This document shows positions 17,252-25,889 of a DNA stretch of 64,000 nucleotides, piece after piece. Source of the DNA: Geothrix sp. (GTDB lineage Bacteria; Acidobacteriota; Holophagae; Holophagales; Holophagaceae); NCBI RefSeq assembly GCF_030219325.1, contig NZ_CP126625.1:372001-436000 (forward strand). The letters are read 5' to 3'. The position numbers were made by a program, and so were the translations under genes. The notes below the pieces were generated by a model. That model made no database searches, was not told the DNA's origin, and worked only from the letters and a program-made list of their open reading frames with translations. Each line of letters begins with the position of its first letter. Position 1 is the stretch's first letter.

Positions 17252-17926
17252 CTAATTCCCCCGGAACTCCAGGTCGATCTCGATGCGCAGGGCCTGCAGG
17301 AAGGCCTCCATGGTGCGCTGGCGGGGTTCCGCCATCCGGCGCCCGGTGGAGGTCTTCATGAGCCCGGGGAGCTTCATGAGCTTCTTCTCGAAGTGATCCA
17401 GGATCCAGGCCTTGTCATTCAGATCTCGGTTGCGGGCGAAGGGATCCAGGGGGTGCCAGAGGCCCGAGTTGAAGCTGCCCCCGGTGGCGAAGACCCGGGC
17501 CACGCCAATGGCCCCCAGGGCCTCCAGCCGGTCCGCGTCCTGCACCACCGCAGCCTCCAGGCTGAGGGGCTGGCCGCCGCCGCTCCAGCTGTGGCTGGCC
17601 ACCGCCGAGGCCACGGCCTCCGCCTTGTCCTCCAGGCCCGGGGTCTCGCGGCACCAGATGGGCACCAGCTCTGCGGCCATCTGGGCCGTCTTGGATGACT
17701 CCGGGTGGTTCTTGGGGCGGTAGACCAGGTCGTGGAGCAGGGCCGCCGCCAGGCAGATCTCCTGGTCGGCGCCCTCGGCCTGGGCCAGGGTCTGGGCCAG
17801 GGTGGCCGTGCGGAGGATGTGGCCCAGGTCGTGGGCCGCGTCCCGGGGGGCGGGCTCGGCGGCCAGGTGGGCCTTCAGGCGGGCGATGAGGGGGACATAC
17901 CAGGGAAAGGCGAATGGGCGTGGCAT
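17252..17926 (-). CDS. HD-domain phosphohydrolase
   Basis: The 224-residue protein has the ordered metal-binding residues of HD hydrolases: His in HDLGH, the HD pair in ALLHDLVY, and Asp in VQDADRLEALG. The run DADRLEALGAIGVARVF is typical of the YedJ-type subgroup acting on small phosphorylated metabolites. The substrate is unknown. It lies 28 bases upstream of the QueD-like gene on the same strand and is divergent from dsbD. Confidence 0.8.
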   Translation of the reverse strand: MPRPFAFPWYVPLIARLKAHLAAEPAPRDAAHDLGHILRTATLAQTLAQAEGADQEICLAAALLHDLVYRPKNHPESSKTAQMAAELVPIWCRETPGLEDKAEAVASAVASHSWSGGGQPLSLEAAVVQDADRLEALGAIGVARVFATGGSFNSGLWHPLDPFARNRDLNDKAWILDHFEKKLMKLPGLMKTSTGRRMAEPRQRTMEAFLQALRIEIDLEFRGN

Positions 17927-18004
17927 GCCCCTAGGCTACCGGGACCTGCCATCGGGGAGGAACCTCCGGGGCGCTACCATGGTGGATTCTGGTCTGGAGC
18001 CCCC

Positions 18005-19747
18005 ATGCGCCCGTTGACACCGATCTTCCTGAGCCTCTGCCTGGCACTGCCGGCCCTGGCCCAGCGGGCGGACCCCGGCTTCGACCCCGTCAAGGACGTG
18101 GGCCTGCGCTTCGAGAAGGGGGCCGTGGTGGTCTCCGCGCCCACCGGGTCCCACCTGAAGGCCTCGTTCATGGAGGTCACGAAGAAGGCCGGTCCCGGCA
18201 CGCTGAAGATGGGCAAGCTGCCCCCCACCACCGCCAAGGACGAAGTCGGCGACGGCATCTGGCACGGCACCGTGAGGGTGCCCGTGAGCGGCGAGGGGCT
18301 GTCCGGCACCGTGACCCTGCAGGTGACCTACCAGCCCTGCACCGAGGGCGAGGGCGGCGTCTGCTACCCGCCGACCACACGGCCGCTGGAGGTGAAGGCG
18401 GGGGAGGTTCCCGTGGCGGCGTCTGCGGCAAAACCTGCGGCTTTGCCGTTGGACAAAACTTTGGAGGCACCAAAACCTGAAGCTTCTGCCGCGCCCGCGG
18501 CCGCGCCGACTGCGCAGCCGGATGTCCCGGCTGCGCCAGCTCGCACGGGGCTGCTGCTGTCCCTGGCCATCGTCTTCTTCTTCGGGATGGGAGCCTCGCT
18601 GACGCCCTGCGTCTATCCGATGATTCCCATCACCATGGCCATCGTCGGGGCCAAGGGCAGCGGCAAGGCCCGGGGCTTCGTGCTGTCCCTGGCCCTGGTG
18701 CTGGGCATGGCCGTGACCTACACGACGCTCGGCGTGCTGGCCGCCAAGAGCGGGGCCGCCTTCGGGGCCTTCGCCCAGAAACCCGCCTTCCTGATTCCGG
18801 TGTCCCTCATCTTCGGCGCCTTCGCGCTGTCCCTTTTCGGCGCTTTCGAGATTTCCCTGCCACCCAGCCTGGCGATGAAGCTGCAAGGGGACGGCTCACG
18901 CAAGGGGCTTGGGGGCGCCTTCCTCATGGGCATGGTCCTCGGTCCGCTGTCGGCTCCCTGCGTGGGCCCCGTGATCGGCACTGTCCTCATCGGCATCGCG
19001 CAGCGGGGCGAGGTCTTCCTGGGCGGCCTCCAGCTGTTCGTGTTCTCGCTTGGCATGGGCGTACTGTTCATGGCCGTGGGCACCTTCTCCGCGGGGCTGC
19101 CCAAGAGCGGCGAGTGGCTCACGCGCTTCAAGCAGATCATGGGCCTGCTGGTGCTGGGTTTCGCAGCCTGGAACGTGCGGCTGATCGTCCCGGCCTGGGG
19201 CAACTTCGCCATGTGGACCTTCGTCATGCTGGCCGGCACGGCAGTCTTCGGCCTTTTCGAAACGGCGGATGACCTGGTGGGGCAGTTCCGCAAGGGGCTG
19301 GCGATCCTCATGCTGGCCCTGGGTGTGCTGCTCTCGGTGCGCGCGGTGGAGGGCTTCCTCCAGGTGGATCTGCTCCCCCGCGGCGGCGCCCCCGCCTCGG
19401 CGAAGGAGGAGCACGCCGGCTGGCTGGAGCAGGATCTCCAAGGGGCGCTGGCCCAGGCCAAGGCCGACAAGAAGCTCGTGCTGGTGGACATCTACGCGGA
19501 CTGGTGTGCCCAGTGCAAGGAACTGGATGAGAAGACCTGGCCCGATGCCGGCGTGAAGCAGTGGATCGCCCAGAACGCCGTGGCCATCCGCATCGACACC
19601 GACGCCAAGCGCAAGGACCTGGCCGCGAAGCTGCAGGTCCGGAGCTATCCGACCGTGATCCTGCTGGATGCCGAGGGCCGGGAGCTGCGCCGCCTCCTGG
19701 GTTTCGAGAAACCCGCGACGATGAAAGCCTGGCTGGAAGCCAAATAA
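18005..19747 (+). CDS. dsbD: Thiol:disulfide interchange protein DsbD
   Basis: Moves electrons from cytosolic thioredoxin to periplasmic thiol proteins. The 580-residue protein has a signal peptide, an N-terminal beta domain with the Cys pair in CTEGEGGVCYPP, an Ala/Pro linker, eight membrane helices with the two essential Cys in TPCVYPM and APCVGPV, and a C-terminal thioredoxin domain with WCAQC. All six redox Cys are present. The ATG at 18005 begins the signal peptide. It probably keeps the periplasmic haem c and thioredoxin-like proteins nearby reduced. Confidence 0.94.
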   Translation: MRPLTPIFLSLCLALPALAQRADPGFDPVKDVGLRFEKGAVVVSAPTGSHLKASFMEVTKKAGPGTLKMGKLPPTTAKDEVGDGIWHGTVRVPVSGEGLSGTVTLQVTYQPCTEGEGGVCYPPTTRPLEVKAGEVPVAASAAKPAALPLDKTLEAPKPEASAAPAAAPTAQPDVPAAPARTGLLLSLAIVFFFGMGASLTPCVYPMIPITMAIVGAKGSGKARGFVLSLALVLGMAVTYTTLGVLAAKSGAAFGAFAQKPAFLIPVSLIFGAFALSLFGAFEISLPPSLAMKLQGDGSRKGLGGAFLMGMVLGPLSAPCVGPVIGTVLIGIAQRGEVFLGGLQLFVFSLGMGVLFMAVGTFSAGLPKSGEWLTRFKQIMGLLVLGFAAWNVRLIVPAWGNFAMWTFVMLAGTAVFGLFETADDLVGQFRKGLAILMLALGVLLSVRAVEGFLQVDLLPRGGAPASAKEEHAGWLEQDLQGALAQAKADKKLVLVDIYADWCAQCKELDEKTWPDAGVKQWIAQNAVAIRIDTDAKRKDLAAKLQVRSYPTVILLDAEGRELRRLLGFEKPATMKAWLEAK

Positions 19748-19773
19748 AAGGGGCCCGCAACCGCGGGCCCTTT
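19748..19773 (+). terminator. Intrinsic terminator of dsbD
   Basis: GGGCCCGC at 19751-19758 pairs with GCGGGCCC at 19763-19770, followed by TTTCC; the upstream A-run makes it work in the reverse direction too. Confidence 0.8.
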
Positions 19774-19808
19774 CCTATCTGAATTCGCGCAGCGGGTTCA
19801 GCCGACCG

Positions 19809-20849
19809 CTACTTCCCCAGGAACTTCTCCAGCGTCTTCTCCAGGTTGGCGCCGCGGAGGTCGCCACCGCTGGCGACGATCTTGCCGTCGGGTCCGATGA
19901 GCAGGGGCTTGGGGATGCCCTTCACGCCGTAGGCGTCGCTGATCGGGTTCTGGAAGCCGTTCTCGATGTAGGTGTGCTTCCAAGGCATGGGCGTGGCGGC
20001 CTGGGCGCGGAAGGGCGCGATGTGCTCGACCTTGCGATCGAAGGAGAGGGACAGGATGTCGAAGGGCTTGGCTTTGAACTTGGCCCAGGCGGCGTGCATG
20101 GAGGGCATCTCCACCCGGCAGGGGCCGCACCAGGTGGCCCAGAAGTCCACGAGCAGGTAGCGGCCCTTGAAGCTCTCCAGGGTGTAGGTGGTCTTGGCGT
20201 CCCCGAGGGCCTTCAGGCTGAAGGCGGGCGCGGGCCGGCCGATGGCGGTCTTCTGCTCGGCTTCGAGCAGTTCCTTGGCCTGCTTGGCCTGCCGGGTGTC
20301 GCCGAACTCGGACTGCAGGATGTCGTTGGCGGACCTCCAGGCGGCTTCATCCTTCGCATCCAGGCGGTCCCAGAAATATTCGAAGAGCAGGTGGCGGCGG
20401 ATGGCCGGATCGGGGTGCTTGGCACGGGCCTCGGTCACGTAGGGCCCCCAGCCCTTCGCGTTCTCGTCGGCCAGCTCGAGGATCAGGGGGACATCCAGGC
20501 TCCAGACGGTGGCCGTGGCCGGCACCTCCTTCTGCACCTGGTCGATGAAGGCGGGGGTCCGGTCCAGCTTGGCCAGCTGCAGGTGGTAGAGCTTGCTCAC
20601 CAGCAGGGCCTGGCGCACGTCGGGCCGCTTCTCGGCGGCGAGCCGGGCGTCCAGATCCGCCAGTTCCTTCGTGCAGTCGCCGCGGAAGTCCTTGGTGTTC
20701 TTGCCGGCCTGGATGTGGGCGGTACGGGCCTCCATCACCGACTTGGCCTTGGCGCGGGCCGCGTCCAGGATGGCCTGGATCTCGTCAGCAGGGGCCGGCG
20801 CCTGCAGCGTGGGCAGAGCAAGCATGAGGCAAGTCAGGGTCAGCGGCAT
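19809..20849 (-). CDS. Exported thioredoxin-like protein (TlpA/ResA type)
   Basis: The 346-residue protein has an N-terminal signal-like segment, a helical region of about 200 residues, and a C-terminal thioredoxin domain with the redox motif WCGPC and the cis-Pro loop GIPKPLL. The ATG at 20849 has GGAGG just upstream. It is the third of three same-strand thioredoxin-fold genes and the only one with a full CxxC. Its periplasmic partner for reduction is probably DsbD next door. Confidence 0.85.
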   Translation of the reverse strand: MPLTLTCLMLALPTLQAPAPADEIQAILDAARAKAKSVMEARTAHIQAGKNTKDFRGDCTKELADLDARLAAEKRPDVRQALLVSKLYHLQLAKLDRTPAFIDQVQKEVPATATVWSLDVPLILELADENAKGWGPYVTEARAKHPDPAIRRHLLFEYFWDRLDAKDEAAWRSANDILQSEFGDTRQAKQAKELLEAEQKTAIGRPAPAFSLKALGDAKTTYTLESFKGRYLLVDFWATWCGPCRVEMPSMHAAWAKFKAKPFDILSLSFDRKVEHIAPFRAQAATPMPWKHTYIENGFQNPISDAYGVKGIPKPLLIGPDGKIVASGGDLRGANLEKTLEKFLGK

Positions 20850-20904
20850 AGGGCCTCCGGCAGGTGGTTCCGTTCCACCCGCCAGGATACCTCGATTGAT
20901 GAGG

Positions 20905-21645
20905 TCAAGGCTGAGAGGGCTTGGCGGGCTCAGAACGGGCCGGACCACCTGTGGGGGCAGGAGCCGAAGGGAGGGGTTTCTCGACGATCGCGCGACTAAG
21001 GGCTTTGCCCACGAAGCCGTCCTCGTAGCCGATGTGGACCTCGGCCAGCCTCCCCAGCCGATCCACGACGAAAAGAACCGGGACGGAATAGACCATATCC
21101 ATGAAATTGGAAGGCCCCTCCTTGCCTAGACCCGGTGTAAAGACCGGCATCTTACTGACCTCGAAGAACTGGCGGTTCTTGTTCATGAATTTATGGATGG
21201 CTCGCCATCCGCCCTCGATGGCACCGCCATCCTGCTGGTTCTCGTCAAAGTTGATGGCCAGGATGTCGAAATCGAATTGATGTCGTTTGGGGTAAAGGGC
21301 GGCGAACTCCATGAGCATCTTGGCTGAAGGGTCGCAGTTCTTGCTCCAGAGCCCCACCAGCACCACTTTGCCCCTCAGGCTGGAGAGGGAGATTCCCTTG
21401 GCTTTCTCATCATAGGCGGCGAAAAGAGACACATCCTTCCGTTCATTCTGGGGAATGAGCCAGTCGCCTTGCTGGTGGTGGAGGACTAAAGATCCTCCTC
21501 CGGTCCTTTCGAGATAAGTCTTCTCCCTCATCAATCTGGGACAGGTCGCATCACTGGGACTGTCGGCATTGGTGAACACTCCTTGGGCATTCAGAGTCAG
21601 GGCGGTGATGGCGAACAATGGCGCGAAAAGTATTCGTTGACGCAT
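20905..21645 (-). CDS. TlpA-like exported protein with one active-site Cys, paralogue 2
   Basis: A signal peptide ending near NAQG precedes a thioredoxin-fold domain. The redox position reads WSKNCDPSAKM: the first Cys of CxxC is Ser-Lys-Asn-shifted and only one Cys is left. The segment FEVSKMPVFTPGLGKEGPS and the cis-Pro strand SVPVLFVVD are shared with the next paralogue. The ATG at 21645 lies five bases after AGAGGT; a TTG at 21651 is less likely. Its 3' flank resembles the 3' flank of paralogue 1, so a unit of about 880 bases has been duplicated. Confidence 0.78.
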   Translation of the reverse strand: MRQRILFAPLFAITALTLNAQGVFTNADSPSDATCPRLMREKTYLERTGGGSLVLHHQQGDWLIPQNERKDVSLFAAYDEKAKGISLSSLRGKVVLVGLWSKNCDPSAKMLMEFAALYPKRHQFDFDILAINFDENQQDGGAIEGGWRAIHKFMNKNRQFFEVSKMPVFTPGLGKEGPSNFMDMVYSVPVLFVVDRLGRLAEVHIGYEDGFVGKALSRAIVEKPLPSAPAPTGGPARSEPAKPSQP

Positions 21646-21749
21646 TGACAACCTCTTGGTGGGGAGTTCGCCGCCAGTCTACAGGCAGACCCGTTCCACC
21701 TGTCAAGGTGCCTTGATTGAAGGGGTCAAGGTTGAGTGGGCTTGGTGGG

Positions 21750-22529
21750 TTAAGAAGGGGTAGGGCCACCTGCCGGGGCAGGCGCCACCGGAACGGGGGG
21801 TTGGGCCTTCTCGACGATCGCCCGCTTGATGGCTTCGCCCACAAAGCCCTCCTTGTAGCCGATGTGCTGCTGGGCGAGGTTCCCATCGCGGTCGATGACG
21901 AACAGCACCGGAAGCGAATGAACGATGTCCATGAAATTCGAAGGCCCCTCTTTACCCAGGCCGGGGATGTAGACCGGCATCTTGCTGACTTCGAAGAACT
22001 GCCGGTTCTTGTTCATGAAGGTGTTGATGGCTCGCCAGCCACCCTCGATGGTCGAATCGAACCGGGAATTGCCGCCCCCCTGCTGGTTCTCGTCGAAGTT
22101 CACGGCGAGGATCTCAAAGCCGAACTGGCCCTTCTTGGGGTAAAGGCTCGCGAGTTCGAGCAGCATCTTGGCCGATGGATCGCAGTGGGTACTCCAGAGC
22201 CCGACCAGGACCACCTTCCCTTTCAGGCTTTCGATGGAGGTGGGCTTGCTCTTGGCGTCATAGGCCGCGAAGGCAGCCACGGACTTGCGCTGACCCTGGG
22301 GGAAGAACTGCTGCCCCTGCTGGTAGGAGAGCTTGGTCGTACTGTCCGCGCCGAGCATTCCGCCCGTGGTGCCAGCCACATGCGTACCGTAATTCAACGC
22401 GGTCTTGTCCTTCTCGACCCGGGGGCAGATGGCGTCCGTGGGGGAATTGGCGTTCTGGTAGATGCCTTGGGCACCCAGGGTGAGCCCGGAAACGGCAAGC
22501 ATCAGACTGGTCGTCAAGCGTCGTTGCAT
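21750..22529 (-). CDS. TlpA-like exported protein with one active-site Cys, paralogue 1
   Basis: The 259-residue protein has a signal peptide ending TLGAQG and a thioredoxin-fold domain with WSTHCDPSAKM, again a single Cys in place of CxxC. It shares most of its length with the downstream paralogue, including the strands SLKGKVVLVGLWS and INTFMNKNRQFFEVSKMPVY, plus a C-terminal Pro/Ala tail. The retained C-D-P-S suggests a mono-thiol or peroxiredoxin-like role, but no function is known. It is divergent from the TonB-like gene. Confidence 0.78.
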   Translation of the reverse strand: MQRRLTTSLMLAVSGLTLGAQGIYQNANSPTDAICPRVEKDKTALNYGTHVAGTTGGMLGADSTTKLSYQQGQQFFPQGQRKSVAAFAAYDAKSKPTSIESLKGKVVLVGLWSTHCDPSAKMLLELASLYPKKGQFGFEILAVNFDENQQGGGNSRFDSTIEGGWRAINTFMNKNRQFFEVSKMPVYIPGLGKEGPSNFMDIVHSLPVLFVIDRDGNLAQQHIGYKEGFVGEAIKRAIVEKAQPPVPVAPAPAGGPTPS

Positions 22530-22690
22530 CTTGGACCTCTCGGCTGTGATTGGACCACCAGCCTATCGAGTTCCGGACCTTGGGGCCACTCTTCTCCACC
22601 CTCCAGAGTGAGAGGGCCTATCCTAATGGATACCCATCGATCTGGAATCCACCTTTGTCCCACCTTGCCTCCAATCCATCTGCTCCTCGG

Positions 22691-23554
22691 GTGGGCGGTC
22701 CCCCCGCCCTTGGCGCCCCCGTTCCGGATCTTCCCCCCACCCTCCAGCCAGCGGCCATCTTCCGGGCGGCACCTCCGCGGGATCGGCGGCTCAGCGCCCT
22801 GGTGACCCTGAATGTCTATGGGGGGCTGCTGCTGCTGGTCTGGGCCTGGAGCCGCCCCCCTGGTGCCGGGCGGCTCCGGGAGGCCCCGCGGCAGACCATG
22901 ACCCTTCATCTCGAGGAACCCCCCGCTCAGGGCGCGCCGAGCCCGAGCCCCTTGATCCAGGCCGGTGCCGCCTCCCCGGAGCACGCAGTCAGCGCGCTCA
23001 CGTTCACTCCGGATCCGATCGCTTCGGACCTGATCCTGCCGATGTCCGACGCGTTACATGACCTGCCGGAACCATCCCAGACCCATCCGGTGCCCGTGGA
23101 TCCCGGCCCTGTGACCCATGCTGGAGTGGGCCACGGGACCGGGCCGGGGGGCAGCGCTGGGAAGGGGTTTCCCAAAGAATCGGGACGGACCATGTTCCGC
23201 GCCGTCCCGGGCCTGAATCCGGGGTTGGATCTGAACGACCTGGAGGTAATCCACGAAGAGATCCCGTCCTACCCATTCCTGGCTGAATGGGGGCGGATCC
23301 AGGGAGACGTGGTGGTGCGGGTCACGATCAACGAGAAGGGTTTCCCCATTCGCACCGAACTGCAGGAGGGGCCCGAGGCCCTTCAGTCCGAGACGATGCG
23401 GGCCGTGAAGCTCTGGCGCTTCGGTCGCGGAATCTTCCGCGGCCAGAAGGTGGATGCCACCTTCGACATGACCTTCCGCTACATCCTTCGTGAGAGCTCT
23501 AGAGCGACCTCGCCAGCTCAAGGCCAGCCTCGGTCCGGCTCAGGTACCAGGTGA
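22691..23554 (+). CDS. TonB-like energy transducer
   Basis: One membrane helix near the N-terminus (LVTLNVYGGLLLLVWAW), a long Pro/Ala/Gly-rich periplasmic spacer, and a C-terminal TonB fold with GRIQGDVVVRVTINEKGFP and ETMRAVKLWRF. The start is uncertain: no ATG exists; GTG at 22691 keeps a sensible cytoplasmic tail, TTG at 22550 would add 47 residues. No exbB/exbD or TonB-dependent receptor is adjacent. Its 3' end overlaps the convergent nuclease fusion by 56 bases. Confidence 0.75.
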   Translation: MGGPPALGAPVPDLPPTLQPAAIFRAAPPRDRRLSALVTLNVYGGLLLLVWAWSRPPGAGRLREAPRQTMTLHLEEPPAQGAPSPSPLIQAGAASPEHAVSALTFTPDPIASDLILPMSDALHDLPEPSQTHPVPVDPGPVTHAGVGHGTGPGGSAGKGFPKESGRTMFRAVPGLNPGLDLNDLEVIHEEIPSYPFLAEWGRIQGDVVVRVTINEKGFPIRTELQEGPEALQSETMRAVKLWRFGRGIFRGQKVDATFDMTFRYILRESSRATSPAQGQPRSGSGTR

Positions 23555-24947
23555 GGGCACGGCCATCCACGAGGCGCACCTCGGCGGACGGGAAGCGCTT
23601 TTGCAGTTCGGTCTGGTGCCGGCGGTTGAAGCGATAGGGTTCGCTGGGCAGCAGGATGAGCCGGGGGGCGAGGTCCTGCAGATCCTCTTCAGTTAGCACT
23701 GGGTAGCGATCCGGGCCGATGGGCGTGAGGTTGCCCTGGCGCAGGAGGTCGCCAATGTAGGTGTCCGGCCCGGCGCTCATCCAGGGCTCCTTCCAGACCA
23801 GGGCCAAGGTGCGGGGGCCCTTGCGGCGGCGACCCTTCAGGGCGGTCTCCAGCGCGGTTGCGCGAAGCTCGGCGGCCTCCGGGACGCCCAGCCTCGCACC
23901 CAGCTGGCGGAGCGCCGCCGCGCAATCCTTCACGCTGCGGATCTCGAGGGCCAGCCAGGGGAGGCCCAGGGCTGTCAGGGCCTCGGCGACCTCCTTCGGG
24001 TTCTCGTCGCGCTCGAGGATCACCAGATCCGGTGCCAGGTCACGGATGCGGCGGAGGTCAGGATCCTTGGTGCCGCCCACGGTGGGTACGGAGTTGCGGA
24101 TCCACCGGGGCTCGATGCAGTAGCGGGTGCGGCCCACGAGTTGCGCGGCCAGGCCCCACTGCACCAGGAGTTCGGTGACTGAGGGCACCAGGCTCACGAT
24201 GCGCAGGGAGCCGCTGGCAGAAGACGTCGGAGGACTGATGGCGCTGGCCGGGAGGCCGGGAACCGAAGCCTGGAGTTTCACACCCAGGTGCGGGTCTTTC
24301 GCCTTGCCCAGCCCCGTGGGGCAGAGATCCAGCAGGGTGCAGGCGCCGCAGTCGGGGCGGCGGGCATCGCAGACGCGGCGGCCGTGGAAGATGAGCTGGT
24401 GGTGCAGCTCGATCCAGTCCTCCCGCGGGAAGCGGCGGCAGAGGTCGGCCTCCACCTTCTCCGGCGTGGTGGCCCTGGACAGCCCCAGGCGCCGCGCCAC
24501 GCGGAAGATGTGGGTGTCCACGGCCAGGGCGGGCACGCCGAAGGCATTGGCCAGCACCACGTTGGCGGTCTTCTGGCCCACGCCCGGCAGGGCGCCCAGG
24601 GCCGCCGGATCCGAAGGCACCACGCCGCCGTGCCGCGCCATCAAGGCCTGGCCGAGGCCGATGAGGTTCCGGGCCTTGTTGTGGTAGAAGCCCGTGGAGC
24701 GGATGAGACCTTCCAGTTCCTCCAGGCGGGCTCCTGCCAGGCTGGCGGCGTCGGGGAAGCGGGCGAAGAGGGCCGGCGTGGTGAGGTTCACCCGGGCATC
24801 TGTGCACTGGGCGCTCAGGATGGTGGCCACCACCAGCTGGAAGGGATCCGCGTGGTCCAAGGCGCAGCGGGCGTCGGGATAGGCGCTGCGCAGGCGGGCC
24901 TGGAGATCACCGGGCTTGGGCCTGGGCTTGGACTTGGGAAGGCTCAT
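23499..24947 (-). CDS. Endonuclease III fused to a BtuF-like metal/cobalamin receptor domain
   Basis: Residues 1-210 are a complete endonuclease III: helix-hairpin-helix LPGVGQKTANVV with the catalytic Lys, the catalytic Asp in AVDTHIFR, and the 4Fe-4S site C-x6-C-x2-C-x5-C (CDARRPDCGACTLLDLC). Residues about 235-482 resemble the helical-backbone metal receptor family (BtuF/FepB type): IVSLVPSVTELL, the run PTVGGTKDPDLRRIRDLAPD, and DLAPRLILLPSEPY. No signal peptide or stop separates the halves, so the receptor domain would be cytosolic. The frame is continuous over the junction; there is no sign of a frameshift. The ATG at 24947 was chosen over a GTG at 24968. Confidence 0.85.
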   Translation of the reverse strand: MSLPKSKPRPKPGDLQARLRSAYPDARCALDHADPFQLVVATILSAQCTDARVNLTTPALFARFPDAASLAGARLEELEGLIRSTGFYHNKARNLIGLGQALMARHGGVVPSDPAALGALPGVGQKTANVVLANAFGVPALAVDTHIFRVARRLGLSRATTPEKVEADLCRRFPREDWIELHHQLIFHGRRVCDARRPDCGACTLLDLCPTGLGKAKDPHLGVKLQASVPGLPASAISPPTSSASGSLRIVSLVPSVTELLVQWGLAAQLVGRTRYCIEPRWIRNSVPTVGGTKDPDLRRIRDLAPDLVILERDENPKEVAEALTALGLPWLALEIRSVKDCAAALRQLGARLGVPEAAELRATALETALKGRRRKGPRTLALVWKEPWMSAGPDTYIGDLLRQGNLTPIGPDRYPVLTEEDLQDLAPRLILLPSEPYRFNRRHQTELQKRFPSAEVRLVDGRALTWYLSRTEAGLELARSL

Positions 24948-25019
24948 GGAATCAGCATAGGAGGGCACCTAGGGCGAGAGGGCGGTAGGATTCGATAAAC
25001 TACAAGTTTGAGGTGCCGC

Positions 25020-25880
25020 ATGCCCACCACCCTGACGGGAAAGCTCGACTGCCAGGAAACCGCCCGCCACTACTTCGAGCTGGTGCGCTCCAACGTGAAG
25101 AAGCTGGGATTCTCCCCGGGACTGGGCATCGTCCTGGGCAGCCAGGACACCGGCAGCCTCACCTACCAGCGCTGGCTCATGAAGGACTGCGAGGACGCGG
25201 GCATCAACGCCTCGGACCTGCGGGTGGAGAACGGCATGCAGCTGGTGAAGCTGGTGGCCCGCCTCAACCAGGATGAGAAGACCCACGGCGTGTTCATCTT
25301 CTACCCCCTGCGCTACCAGGAGATCAAGGATGACGAGGTGATGGACCTGGTGGATCCCGGCAAGGACATCGAGGGCCTGCACGCCATCAACATCGGCTTC
25401 CTGAACAAGTACCGGAAGCGCATGGACGATGGCACCCAGCACCGCTGCATGACGCCCTGCACGGCCCGGGCCGTCGTCAAGACGCTGAAGCGGGGCTTCG
25501 GCGAGGCCTGGCTGGCGGGGAAGACCGTGCTCGTCATCAACGACAGCCTGCGCATCGGCCGCCCCCTCACGGCCATGGTGGCAAACCTGAAGGCCACGCC
25601 CATCCTCTGCCACGCGAACACCAACCCGGCGCACCTGGAGGGCTTCATCCGCATGGCCGACGTCATCGTCAGCGCCGTGCCGGCCCCGGGCTACCAGATC
25701 AACACCGACTGGATCAAGGACGGCGCCCTCTGCTTCGACCTGAGCGGCGAGGGCAACTTCGACTACGAGGCCCTGGCTCGCCGGGGCATCCCCTACACGG
25801 ACACCACCAAGAACAGCGTGGGCAAGGTGACCCGGGCCATGGCCCTCCTGAACCTCACCTACGCGGCCGGGCTGGAGTAG
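25020..25880 (+). CDS. FolD-like methylene-tetrahydrofolate dehydrogenase, catalytic Lys missing
   Basis: Family members oxidise 5,10-methylene-THF to methenyl-THF and usually hydrolyse it to formyl-THF. The 286-residue protein keeps the fold markers: VLGSQDTGSLTYQRWLMKDC for the folate site, GKDIEGLHAINIG, CMTPCTARAVV, and the nucleotide site VINDSLRIGRPLTAM. The Lys that follows the Tyr of the folate motif by four residues in bifunctional FolD (Y-x3-K) is Leu here. Changing that Lys is known to abolish cyclohydrolase but not dehydrogenase activity. The ATG at 25020 has AGGT upstream. Confidence 0.75.
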   Translation: MPTTLTGKLDCQETARHYFELVRSNVKKLGFSPGLGIVLGSQDTGSLTYQRWLMKDCEDAGINASDLRVENGMQLVKLVARLNQDEKTHGVFIFYPLRYQEIKDDEVMDLVDPGKDIEGLHAINIGFLNKYRKRMDDGTQHRCMTPCTARAVVKTLKRGFGEAWLAGKTVLVINDSLRIGRPLTAMVANLKATPILCHANTNPAHLEGFIRMADVIVSAVPAPGYQINTDWIKDGALCFDLSGEGNFDYEALARRGIPYTDTTKNSVGKVTRAMALLNLTYAAGLE

Positions 25881-25889
25881 CGGCTCTCC

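Noticed and set aside
23499-23554. Frameshift or overlap error at the convergent ends of the TonB-like and nuclease-fusion genes
   Set aside because: Both frames keep conserved residues up to about the overlap and each has a clean stop; a 56-base convergent overlap is possible.
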